This document shows, piece after piece, positions 45,569 through 53,853 of a stretch of DNA of 64,000 nucleotides. Both the position numbers and the translations under genes were made by a program. Source of the DNA: Lineus longissimus (lineage: Eukaryota; Nemertea; Pilidiophora; Heteronemertea; Lineidae); assembly GCF_910592395.1 (NCBI RefSeq), contig NC_088326.1:7013001-7077000 (forward strand). Direction: 5' to 3'. The notes beneath the pieces were generated by a model. That model was given only the letters and a program-made list of their open reading frames with translations, ran no database searches and was not told the DNA's origin. The stretch's first letter is position 1. Every line of letters starts with the position of its first letter.

Positions 45569-46894
45569 CGTCGTCCGTTAGCAGGGCACGTTTCGTAACT
45601 GTTAGAGCTATTGAGTTGAAACTTGGTACACATGTACCCTTATGTAATGACACCTGGGAGACCAAGTTTCGGTCCGATTCGTTTCATGGTTTGGCCACCA
45701 GGGGGCCAAACGTTAAAAGTGAAAATATGCAATATCTCCCTTAATAGTAGTCGGGAAATTTTGAAAAAAATATGGTAGGTACTTCTAGCAAAGGTGCATC
45801 ATATATCCTCCGGGTTTTTGATTTGACCTCCTTTTCAAGGTCACAGAGGTCAAATGGTGTAAATTGGCCGTTAGGATGTAACGATGGCACGTTTCTAAAC
45901 TGCAATGACTATTGATACCAAATTTGGTACACATTTACCCCTTAGTCAGGTGATCTCAGGGACCGAAGTTTGGTCCAATATGATTCACCACTTGACCACC
46001 AGGGGGCAAAATCCAAAAACCTTAAAAATGTGATTATTCCTTAACTTCTTGCCCGATTGCCACCAATTTGATATCATGGGTACATCTAACCACCATACAG
46101 TATATGTCACACAGGTTTTTAATTTGACCTTCTTGTCAAGGTCACAGAGGTCAAATGGCGTAAATTCGCCGTCGGGCCGTAACTATGGCACGTTTCTTAA
46201 CTGCAATGACTATTGATCACAAATTAAGTACACATGTACCCCTTGGTCAGGTGATCTCAGGTACCGAAGTTTGGTGCGATCTGATTTGCCGTTTGGCCTC
46301 CAGGGAAGGGGCCAAATCCTAAATTCTTCAAAATGCCATTATTCCTAGTAATGACTTGCCCGATTGGCACCAATTTTATATCATAGGTACATCTAATTCT
46401 AACAACCATTCAATGTGTCACCCGGGTCTTCTTTGATTTGACCTACTTTTCAAGGTCACAGAGGTCGAATGTACTGTAAATTGGCCATTTTGGGGAAATT
46501 GTAATTGCTTGGACCTACATCAAACCTAACACTACATGACACAAGACCATGCTCTTTATCCATCTTTCCTCCACATGAGGTGAGCACAATGGCCCTGGCC
46601 ATTTCATTTCCTTAACTTAGGGACCACAATTTTTCCAGTCAAGCCTAAAACTGTACAAAAAGCAGAAATTGGAATGCTAACAACATTTCCAATCACTGTC
46701 GCTGCACCAATCGATGCTACAGTGACGCTGGTGATATACATCCCAATTTCACAACCATGCAAGATTTGACTGGCTTTTTTATATCTGTTATGTAATTTTT
46801 TTCTTTTCCCAATATTCAGCTCTAATTCACTAATTTTGGCTTGAATTTTTTCAAGTCTAAATTCTTCAACCCCAACACCATCGGCTTCGTCCAT
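45325..46894 (-). pseudogene. Small Polinton membrane protein gene split by R1
   Basis: The ATG at 46894 (AATAAATG) opens 96 codons: an acidic start, a coiled-coil-like KIQAKISELELNIGKRKK, then a long hydrophobic segment (MYITSVTVASIGAATVIGNV and VSIPISAFCTVLGLTG) and KIVVPKL. The TGA at 46606-46604 belongs to the R1 terminus (TGAAATGG). Beyond R1, 45456-45325 encodes a matching C-terminal piece (NNLLSRVIDNGTISASEFEL) ending in TAG, so the undisturbed gene was about 140 codons. Similar hydrophobic-plus-short-helical proteins recur in Polintons. Function unknown, possibly virion-associated. Confidence 0.7.
45457..46606 (-). repeat. R1 repeat, full-length copy inside the Polinton
   Basis: Ends are TGAAATGGCCAGGGCC (46606 inward) and GAGGTGAGCTAAA (45457). 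The CGTC microsatellite runs 45505-45577, and the CTCF-like core TGGCCACCAGGGGGCC is at 45692-45707. Very close to the copies at 13576 and 20217, showing that R1 moved after the Polinton inserted. Confidence 0.93.
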
Positions 46895-46898
46895 TTAT

Positions 46899-47375
46899 TT
46901 ATAGATCTAATTCAATCAATAGACAGATAATCGTTGACCGCGCAGATGCTCTAATTTCATTGAGAAAACTAACCACATCATTTTGATTTAAAGGAACATC
47001 TACTTGCTTTGTCATTGTTCTAGTAAATGCTTGTTTAACCCCATTAACAATAACATGAATTTTATAGGCTTTTCTTGCATCTGTAGTAATTCCCATGCGA
47101 ATAATTTTACCAGGAGTCATCATGGTATAACCTGTTGTACTAGTTTGACTGCCATCACCAAAGCTAAAATCTGCAATATCACCATGCAGAACCCCTCTTT
47201 CATCTGCATATATTGTGATAACAGGTTTGCTTATAAAATTTTGAATTTGAGTGTTTATTGAGTCAAATTCTAAATTAATATTATCAATGTTTGAATTACA
47301 CTGAATCTGAAGGTCTTCTAAATCTTCAATGATGTCTTGGTTAGTTTGTCTAAGTCCAGTACAAATGTTTGTCAT
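46899..47375 (-). CDS. Conserved Polinton protein with coiled coil and beta domain
   Basis: 158 codons from an AATAAATG start. Residues 1-50 look helical and heptad-like; residues about 52-158 are beta-rich with VITIYADERG, SFGDGS, GYTMMTPGKIIRMGI, VNGVKQ and a terminal LLIELDL. This layout of a helical stalk and compact beta head resembles fibre or vertex proteins, and proteins of this kind recur in Polintons, but a structural role is inference. It lies 4 bp from the membrane-protein gene and its ATG abuts the end of the minor capsid gene. The frame is intact. Confidence 0.7.
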   Translation of the reverse strand: MTNICTGLRQTNQDIIEDLEDLQIQCNSNIDNINLEFDSINTQIQNFISKPVITIYADERGVLHGDIADFSFGDGSQTSTTGYTMMTPGKIIRMGITTDARKAYKIHVIVNGVKQAFTRTMTKQVDVPLNQNDVVSFLNEIRASARSTIICLLIELDL

Positions 47376-48065
47376 TTATTCTAACAACAAATCAATTGAA
47401 ACATGTGTTAAAAATTCAATAGGCTCATCATTCTGATCTTTGATTTTAACTTCTATATAAGAATAGTCATACTGATTGATCTTTGCTTTTTGCAGGGAGG
47501 TATATTCATGGATATCTCCGTAATATTTACTTTTGGGAACAAATGTAGTAATAAGTTCACTACGCTTTCCATTCACTAAATTTTTACTCGCATCAACAAT
47601 ATTACAAGAAATTCTATACTCATGATGAGGTAAAAATTGACAAGGTTTATCACCCGTAATTTCAGTGCGTAGATAGGCATTATTTACAAAAGTTATACCT
47701 AATAATTCACTTAGTTCTTTATGGAGATATACTGCAAATGAAGGGTCGAGTTTAATATTAATTTTACCTTCATTGGGTAAATAAGTTAACTCAAATTTAT
47801 CAGAATGTCCTTTTTTACTCAGTGCTTCTTGTACTGCTTTATTGTAGGTAACTGGAGTATAAAATCCATTGGGAATAGTGATTAAGTCAGGTTCCGTATA
47901 GGCTCCTTCATTAGCAAACGCAAATCGCAGATGGTCATTTTTTAATTCCCTTGAAATATTATAGTAAGTCATAGGAATAATAGCCTTTTCAACTTTTACG
48001 GTTTTAAATGGTTGTATGCTCACAGGGAGTTCACATCTAAATGTGTTGTGGAACCTAATGTTCAT
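47376..48065 (-). CDS. Minor capsid protein (penton-like, single jelly roll)
   Basis: 229 codons, about the usual size for Polinton minor capsid proteins. Evidence: beta-rich throughout, IIPMTYYNIS near residue 30, IPNGFYTPVTYNKAVQEAL (about 80-100), ELLGI near 125, and a C-terminal domain ending THVSIDLLLE. In this family the protein forms the pentameric vertices of an icosahedral capsid together with the double-jelly-roll major protein. Starts AATAAATG. Its first 11 bp overlap the end of the upstream long gene, suggesting coordinated late expression. The frame is intact. Confidence 0.85.
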   Translation of the reverse strand: MNIRFHNTFRCELPVSIQPFKTVKVEKAIIPMTYYNISRELKNDHLRFAFANEGAYTEPDLITIPNGFYTPVTYNKAVQEALSKKGHSDKFELTYLPNEGKINIKLDPSFAVYLHKELSELLGITFVNNAYLRTEITGDKPCQFLPHHEYRISCNIVDASKNLVNGKRSELITTFVPKSKYYGDIHEYTSLQKAKINQYDYSYIEVKIKDQNDEPIEFLTHVSIDLLLE

Positions 48066-49530
48066 TTATTTTACGAGAAATTTTATTTGCTCTATGTTTA
48101 ATGCTTCCTATATTGTTTGTCAATACCTGAACAATGACAAGAATAGTGACAGCCACTGCGATAATCAAATGCTCCGCTAAAAAACCTACTATACCTGCAG
48201 CTGCTTTTAAGATAGTGGACACAACGGTTCCTAGAATTCCAGGGAGTGCTGCTAGAGCTTTTGAACCTAAGGAAAGTAACCAATTTTTAAATTTTATCAG
48301 ACCTTGCGTAATTTTATTAGTTGTACTAGGTGTATCTGGTTTTCCAGGTCCTATAGGTTTTCCAGGTGTATCAGGTCTTCCAGGTCTTCCAGGTCTTCAA
48401 GGTCCAGGCTTAGAAGGCCCACTTGGTTTTACTAAAGAGCCTATACCATACACGAAACTCGCACCAATGGCAGATAAAGCTAAAATAACTGCACTAACAA
48501 TAGTAGCAAGTTTAAAGCCCTTCAATTTGAATAAAGCTTTTAATCGGTCTCCTAAGGATTCTTTTGCATCATTGACTGTATCCCGAAAATTTTCAGCTGA
48601 TTGTTTAAAATGTTCCCTGCTTCTTTCAGTCAAATTAGTCACTTCATCTGATTCTGCTTCATCGATTTCTTTTAGATTTTGTTCTTCATGCTCAATTAAA
48701 GGCTCCATTTCAAGATCATCACTTTGCCTCAATGTGTTTATTTTATCTTTTATTCTGTCACGTGCTCGTCTATATCTTTCTTTAGTCGATTTATACTGTC
48801 TTCTGAAGTAGTCAATGATCTCATCTAATTTAGAATTCTTTGTTTTCATTGGTTCGTTTGAATTCAAAGTGGCCTCTTGAATGTCATCAACATCATTAAG
48901 GTCAACATGAACAAACTTTGTTTCATTTGTATCAAGATTGGTGTCTTGTACAAGGTTGGTGTCTTCAGAAGTATCAATAACATTAGGTTCTAGAGGAATT
49001 GGTGTACTAGTTCCTGCTCCATCTTCGGGAAACAATTGTCTTCTACCTGTTGTTTCCCCCACATTTTCGCGCATTGGAGTTTCCCCCACTTTATTTTCAC
49101 TAAAAAAATTCAAAAAGTCTGGTCCTCCTGCTACATTTCTTACAGAGGTTAGGGCATAAGGCTCTCCATTATTTCTTGTTAGCCTTACCCCCTTCCCGTC
49201 TAACCTGTGATAAATTATATCTTTTCCCTTAATTGTCAGTCTGTTGCGCAGTTCGTTTATAGTCTTCCCCTCCTTCAATTTAAAGCCATTACTATCCATA
49301 AATTTCTCTAAAAAATTAGTCTTTACAACAATGGCATCAACACGCATATCAACAGTAGGAGAATAAACTGTTGGTACACCTCCAGCCAATTCATCTCTAA
49401 GAATATCATTATTCGCTCCTTGTTGATTTAAATAGTCATTCATACCATCTCCTAAGGTATCTTTCGCATCCTCAAATACAGGCTCATTGTCTTCAAAGAC
49501 AGGATTCTCAATTTCCATAACATTGTCCAT
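48055..49530 (-). pseudogene. Two-hydrophobic-segment protein with Gly-Pro linker, one in-frame TGA
   Basis: The ATG at 49530 opens 377 codons to TGA (48399-48397), and the same frame continues for 113 more codons to TAG at 48057-48055. The N-terminus is acidic and asparagine-rich; a basic coiled-coil region lies at about 235-330, and a hydrophobic segment at about 340-368 (LATIVSAVILALSAIGASFV). A Gly-Pro-rich linker spans the TGA (GPSKPGP before, RPGRPGRPD after). The C-terminal part has LAALPGILGTVVSTIL and a second hydrophobic segment (LIIAVAVTILVIVQVL). A single base change at GGA would explain the stop. The role is unknown; a virion membrane or internal protein is possible. Confidence 0.75.
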
Positions 49531-49535
49531 TTATT

Positions 49536-49931
49536 TCAAAGAAATTTTGATAAAACCGCAGATCCCACGACACTGCCTGCAATGTACATTTGTTCATACT
49601 TTTTCTGAGTCTGACTAGGGGTATAAAAGTGGTTTAAAGTAGGTTCAGGATGAATGCTGTCATAATATCGAATAGAATCTTCCATGTCTAACATGTCTGA
49701 TTTTGCTTGATGTTTTTTCTGTCGTTGTTCTGCAAGGAAGTCTAGATGTTTTATTCTATTCTGCGACCATGTTGCAGATTGTTTTTGTAATTTTTCTAAT
49801 GCTATGTCATGACGCTTACGCTCTTCTGCAGCATTCTGTTTATCAAATGCATGAAATAAGGCAGAACCTCCAACGAAAGCAGTAGCATTAGCTACAGCAC
49901 CAAAAATCGTTGTTAATATCATTCCAGCCAT
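49536..49931 (-). CDS. Conserved Polinton protein, N-terminal hydrophobic plus coiled coil
   Basis: 131 codons from AATAAATGGC. Residues 2-28 form a Gly/Ala-rich hydrophobic segment, about 32-85 are charged and coiled-coil-like (EERKRHDIALEKLQKQ), then HFYTPSQTQKKYEQ and a short hydrophobic end (AGSVVGSAVLSKFL). Proteins with this layout are a recurring component of animal Polintons. Function unknown; a minor virion protein is plausible from position in the capsid gene block. The frame is intact, with 5 bp to the next gene. Confidence 0.75.
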   Translation of the reverse strand: MAGMILTTIFGAVANATAFVGGSALFHAFDKQNAAEERKRHDIALEKLQKQSATWSQNRIKHLDFLAEQRQKKHQAKSDMLDMEDSIRYYDSIHPEPTLNHFYTPSQTQKKYEQMYIAGSVVGSAVLSKFL

Positions 49932-49951
49932 TTATTATAGGGAAAATTCAG

Positions 49952-50191
49952 TTAATTAGTGATGTTCTTTGGTAGACTCATATTTTTCTCAAGATATCCT
50001 TTTGTAATAATAGCAAGCGACACTGCACCAGTGAGCTTAACAGCTTCCATTAGGTCAGGTTTACTAGGATCTCCAATATTTGACTTTAATAGCTTTTTAG
50101 CAGCCATTCCATAACCAACAACAAGTGCTGCTAAAACTGCAGAGTGGTAAATTGTATTTCCAATATTTTTCGTATCGATCACTGTGCCCAT
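49952..50191 (-). CDS. Small conserved Polinton hydrophobic protein
   Basis: 79 codons from AATAAATGGG. Two hydrophobic segments, about 17-33 (SAVLAALVVGYGMAAKK) and 50-65 (VKLTGAVSLAIITKGYL), end with a short polar tail SLPKNITN. Genes of this size and pattern recur beside capsid genes in Polintons. No enzymatic motif. The frame is intact. Confidence 0.7.
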   Translation of the reverse strand: MGTVIDTKNIGNTIYHSAVLAALVVGYGMAAKKLLKSNIGDPSKPDLMEAVKLTGAVSLAIITKGYLEKNMSLPKNITN

Positions 50192-50246
50192 TTATTTATA
50201 TAAAAAATAATTAAATTTCAAGCTTTGTCTTATTTTTTAAAGCAGG

Positions 50247-50528
50247 CTAACCGTGTTGAGAGTCTACAATAGGCTTTTCTGATGAGTTTCTAGTACTCGC
50301 TGCGCTCGCTGTGCTGTAATACCACACAAATGCAGCTAAACCAATACCACCTACCACAATTAAAGGATAGTAGTTCGTAGCGCTAGCGACGAGCGCAGCG
50401 AGTGTGACGTCTTGTTGGACAGGCTTCTTCTTTCCTTATTTCAACTGACCTAATTTCTTCCCCCATTCAACTCTTTTAGGGTTCTTTGACTTTTCTTCTG
50501 TTGTTGTAATCTCTTTAGTGTCTGTCAT
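50247..50528 (-). pseudogene. Small single-span protein gene with in-frame TAA
   Basis: ATG at 50528 (AATAAATG) opens 30 polar codons ending RVEWGKKLGQLK, then TAA (50438-50436), then 62 more codons in the same frame to TAG at 50249-50247. The second part has GKKKPVQQ, an insertion of the Polinton GC-rich motif (50379-50405), and a hydrophobic span YYPLIVVGGIGLAAFVWYY. Frame conservation on both sides argues for a former or recoded 93-codon gene. Confidence 0.65.
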
Positions 50529-50534
50529 TTATTT

Positions 50535-50848
50535 ATATGAAAAAATATTAACGACTATTAACGACTATTAGCGACTATTAAAGTGACTATTAGCGACTAT
50601 TAAAGACACTATTAACGACTATTAAAGTGACTATTAGCGACTATTAAAGACACTATTAAAGTGACTATTAGCGACTATTAAAGACACTATTAAAGTGACT
50701 ATTAGCGACTATTAAAGACACTATTAAAGTGACTATTAGCGACTATTAAAGACACTATTAGCGACTATTAAAGACACTATTAGCGACTATTAACAACTAT
50801 TAAAGTGACTATTAACAACTATTAACAACTATTAACGACTTTCACTAA
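50535..50848. repeat. Tandem array of CGACTATTAAAG-type units
   Basis: Some 27 short units ending in ACTATTA (GACTATTAGC, GACACTATTAAAG, GACTATTAAAGT) alternate. In the middle they form a 34-bp higher-order repeat (GACTATTAGC, GACTATTAAA, GACACTATTAAA). Strongly AT-rich, in the centre of the capsid block and upstream of the small gene at 50528. Confidence 0.9.
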
Positions 50849-50890
50849 TTTTATAAAGTGTGCTAGACCTTATAAAATTATTGAGCGTCT

Positions 50891-51343
50891 TCAACACTCG
50901 CTCGCTTCGCTCGCTACACTTCTCGCTGGTGCTTCCATTGCAGTTTCTGCGGTATTTGCTACAATTGTACCTGCAGCTAAAAGCGTAGGATTCATATATT
51001 GACCCAGTTGTTTCTTTATTTCATTGTTGATGATAACATTGTCATTTAATTTGGCATGAAGTTTTTTCTGGTCTAAATTTGGGAACATCACCTTCACAGC
51101 TTGTGTATATCCAAATAGCAAATTAGATACTTAATCGTCAGCAATCTGTGTATTATATTTGACTTGAAATTCATTGCTCATTTTTTCAAGGTTTTTCCCA
51201 CTTGTTTTTTTAATAGTCGCTTCACTTACTTTCATGCCTAATTTTGTTAAAAGACCGCTTTGATAATGTGCTAAAAGTTCTGAGCGCATCTCTGTCACAG
51301 AATCACACGGGTTGTCTACACTTGTGTCAATAGTAGTGTCCAT
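50891..51343 (-). pseudogene. Polinton small gene with in-frame TAA
   Basis: ATG at 51343 (AATAAATGG) opens 70 codons, then TAA (51133-51131), then 79 more codons in the same frame to the stop at 50891. The second part begins VSNLLFGYTQAVKVMFPNLD and continues KKLHAKLNDNVIINNEIKKQ. A hydrophobic stretch and a tail coded by the GC-rich motif (ARSVASEASEC) follow. The two halves read as one protein of about 150 residues of a type that recurs in Polintons. No function is known. Confidence 0.7.
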
Positions 51344-51370
51344 TTATTATATTACAAAATTTTATAACAT

Positions 51371-51972
51371 TTACGAGTGCAGCAAGTACGCAAAAGGAAT
51401 CTTTCTGCGCAGTAAAAGTCGCTTACCTGCATCAATCTGCGCAAGCACTGTATCCTTTTCACTATTAGGAATACAACGATTTTCTTTAAACACTTGATCC
51501 AGAGAACATTGGTCATTTAAAGTATGGATGACCATATGTTTACAATTTTCACGAAAGTCTTTTACGACTGCATTATATTTTTGAGCCAGACAGAAATTCC
51601 AAAGTGTCGCCCTGAGAAAGCTAGTTCAGTCAATTTAGTGCATTTATTCTTTGCTTCCCACAAATTAGCACAATCATCAATGATAAATAATGATTGATGA
51701 TCTTGACTTTTTAAAACATTAACAGCATCTTCTAAGCATGCATTTAAATCACTTAACACTAACTTAGATGGGTAAATGTGTATATTTTTATCTTGTGTAA
51801 TCCATGTTCTATCTTGATAAGTTTTGTTCATGTCAATCGTTGGACAAAAAATCACGATGTCATCAAATTTTTTTTGAAATTCATGTTCTAGTAAATCAAG
51901 TATAAAATATGACTTGCCACAATCAGTCATTACTAGCATGTTGAAAGGTACATCACAATAAAATTCGCCCAT
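51371..51972 (-). pseudogene. Genome-packaging ATPase (FtsK/HerA-type), frameshifted
   Basis: ATG at 51972 (AATAAATGGG). Walker A region PFNMLVMTDCGKSYFIL at about residues 9-25 has GKS, but Val stands where the first glycine of GxxxxGKS is expected. Walker B is SLFIIDDCANLW (about 93-104). RHFGISVW is the usual segment before the sensor region. Frame 1 then stops at 51564-51562, while the remaining domain continues one base off (LAQKYNAVVKDFRENCKHMV to PFAYLLHS) down to TAA at 51373-51371. In life the enzyme pumps DNA into the capsid using ATP. This copy should be non-functional because of the frameshift and perhaps also the Walker A change. Confidence 0.88.
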
Positions 51973-51976
51973 TTAT

Positions 51977-52181
51977 TTTAACAACAAGCGCTACAAGCGC
52001 ATACTTTTCGAACATTTTGAAGAAGGAACTGACTACAAAGAAATTACCTTTGAAGAAGCACAAACTCATTCTTCAAATTTGAAGAACGAGGAAAGAAAGT
52101 CAGCACATGCGAAATATTTTTGTGTCACTGGTAAGTGCGTTGAACAAGCGCTAGCGACAAGCGTAGCGAGTGTAAGTACCA
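51977..52181 (+). other. Coding-like fragment on the opposite strand
   Basis: An open frame without ATG encodes YKRILFEHFEEGTDYKEITF, then KNEERKSAHAKYFCVTGKC, and then runs into a GC-rich motif copy (52147-52173) and the tail of the capsid gene. A shortened relative of its DNA (ATTACCTTTGAAGAA...CACATGTGAAATATTTTT) lies at 60968-60999 beside the right TIR. It looks like the remnant of a gene with two former copies; no family is recognised. Confidence 0.4.
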
Positions 52182-53399
52182 TTAATGTACAATGCCTTTC
52201 ACTTTCATATTCTCAAGTCCTACTAGTCCATCTGCTACAATATATACAAGCATATCATATTCTGTGTCAGAACTTCTGGTGAGTTCAAGTTGTAAACCAT
52301 GTTTGATATTATTCATGGCTGTTCCTGATCCATGCACTGTGTTATCTTCTGTACTTCTCAGATCAATCCACAGGGCATATTTATGTTTGTCGTAGAATTT
52401 TTCGACATCCATCATACACCCTTCAGTGTGCTTAAGGTCTTCCGTCATATAATGTCGTTTGACTTCATCAAACTGATTATAGGCTTTCAACCCTGACTTG
52501 AATATACAATGTGATATTCCTTCTGAAGTAATGCTCTCATTAGTGATGTCAGGATTTTGAAAACTTGTATTTTCAGCATCATACTCACTAAAATTTTTCT
52601 GGAAAAATAATAGGATGCCTTTTGTAGAGGCACGATTGACATCTACATTGATATTCACCCGTTTATTCTTTCCAATTGACTCTGTCCTCAAAAGATGGAC
52701 GTCTTCAAACATCCATCTCATCTCAGAGTTATACACAGATTCAATTGTTTCAGCCAGGACATCAGAGGTGACTGTTTCATATTCTAGCTGAATATCAGTC
52801 ACAGCATAGGTTTTATTCGTAGCCGTTCCTGCGACAACATATTTAGCCTCATTGAATTTGATCTCATACTCAATGGACTCCAAAATCGCAGATGGGTAAA
52901 AGGGCGCATGAGTATCAAATAGTTCTGATTCAATGGGGATGCAGTAACGATCCTCAAAGGCAGTTTTAATGCCATCTTTTCTCTGATCTTTCACAATCCC
53001 TTGTTGTACACGATTTTTTCGCTGTTTTTCGGTGAGCCAAAAATCCTTGAAGGTGTTGTAGATGAAGGCTTTATTCACCTCACTCATGGTTTTACCACCC
53101 AAGCTTGTGGTGATTCTTTCTACAATATTTCGACCTACATTAGCCACAAATGTAGCAGCAGCTGCATTGGCTGCATTGCTTGCTTTTGATGTGGTAGAAA
53201 GTTTAAACGTGAGTTTCATGCTTTCAGGGACAATCACTTGTCCTTTTTCAAGCTTCGGAATTTTCACATAAAGTGTTTCTCCTGGATTCACAGAATTAGG
53301 GTTATGCGTAATGACCTCAAGATTTCTTTTGGCTTTTAAGCCTCTTGATTCTTTAGTTGTTCGATAAGGATCTAAGTATTTACCGTAGGACATCTCCAT
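52182..53399 (-). CDS. Major capsid protein (double jelly roll)
   Basis: 405 codons from AATAAATGGAG. Family features seen: an N-terminal KYLDPYR, SVNPGETLYVKIPKL (about 36-50), repeated beta-strand patterns in two halves, FYPSAILESIEYEIKF (about 167-182), DIQLEYETV (about 198-206), GILLFFQK (about 260), LWIDLRSTEDNTVHGSG (about 348-364) and LQLELTR, with a full C-terminus. This is the Polinton capsid protein that assembles as trimers into an icosahedral shell. The frame is intact and complete. It shares a 29-bp AT-rich spacer with a divergent gene, so the two may use one promoter region. Confidence 0.93.
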   Translation of the reverse strand: MEMSYGKYLDPYRTTKESRGLKAKRNLEVITHNPNSVNPGETLYVKIPKLEKGQVIVPESMKLTFKLSTTSKASNAANAAAATFVANVGRNIVERITTSLGGKTMSEVNKAFIYNTFKDFWLTEKQRKNRVQQGIVKDQRKDGIKTAFEDRYCIPIESELFDTHAPFYPSAILESIEYEIKFNEAKYVVAGTATNKTYAVTDIQLEYETVTSDVLAETIESVYNSEMRWMFEDVHLLRTESIGKNKRVNINVDVNRASTKGILLFFQKNFSEYDAENTSFQNPDITNESITSEGISHCIFKSGLKAYNQFDEVKRHYMTEDLKHTEGCMMDVEKFYDKHKYALWIDLRSTEDNTVHGSGTAMNNIKHGLQLELTRSSDTEYDMLVYIVADGLVGLENMKVKGIVH

Positions 53400-53428
53400 T
53401 TATTTATATAAAAAAATAATTAAAATAA
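53400..53428. promoter_or_regulatory. Divergent promoter between capsid and opposite-strand gene
   Basis: TTTATTTATATAAAAAAATA is TATA-like on both strands and only 29 bp separate the two ATGs, each in AATAAATG. A shared, very compact promoter with short leaders is inferred. Confidence 0.5.
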
Positions 53429-53830
53429 ATGAGTAATTTATTTACAAACTTTTCTTCAAATGATCGTGAATATGAGAAAGATATGAGAGAATTATATGAT
53501 CAAATTCAAGACATTCAAGACAAGGTTAAAGAAGACATTCTCAAGATGAAAGATAGATTTAATTTGTGGGATTATGAGGTTGGCCATGTACTAGTTGATA
53601 TTCAAGAACAAATGAAAATATCAAGCAGAACTAACAATGTGAGATATAAATTATTATTAGCACTTATTCTGACCTTATTTAAAGCACATAATTACCCTAT
53701 TACACAAACAATGTTTGATGAGCTTACCCGTGATAGAACTAATGATAATGAAATAGCAACACTGCAATATATGAAAGAGGTTGAAAATAAAACAAATGAT
53801 CTTATTACACAATTAGAAGTAACCTTATAG
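53429..53830 (+). CDS. Helical protein of unknown function, opposite strand
   Basis: 133 codons from AATAAATGAG. Strongly helical and charged (DREYEKDMRELYDQIQDIQD, KVKEDILKMKDRF), with a hydrophobic middle (LLLALILTLFKAHNYPITQ) and a second amphipathic helix. The only long gene outside the TIRs on the plus strand, it is divergent from the capsid gene and convergent with the integrase. Coding bias and an intact frame support it. No family assigned; a scaffold-like or regulatory role would be a guess. Confidence 0.65.
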   Translation: MSNLFTNFSSNDREYEKDMRELYDQIQDIQDKVKEDILKMKDRFNLWDYEVGHVLVDIQEQMKISSRTNNVRYKLLLALILTLFKAHNYPITQTMFDELTRDRTNDNEIATLQYMKEVENKTNDLITQLEVTL

Positions 53831-53853
53831 GCTGTATTAAACAATCTATAAAG

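Noticed and set aside
48134-48811. Plus-strand frame of 225 codons opposite the Gly-Pro gene
   Set aside because: Its collagen-like residues are the antisense of the real Gly-Pro linker; the AATAAATG start and gene order support the minus strand.
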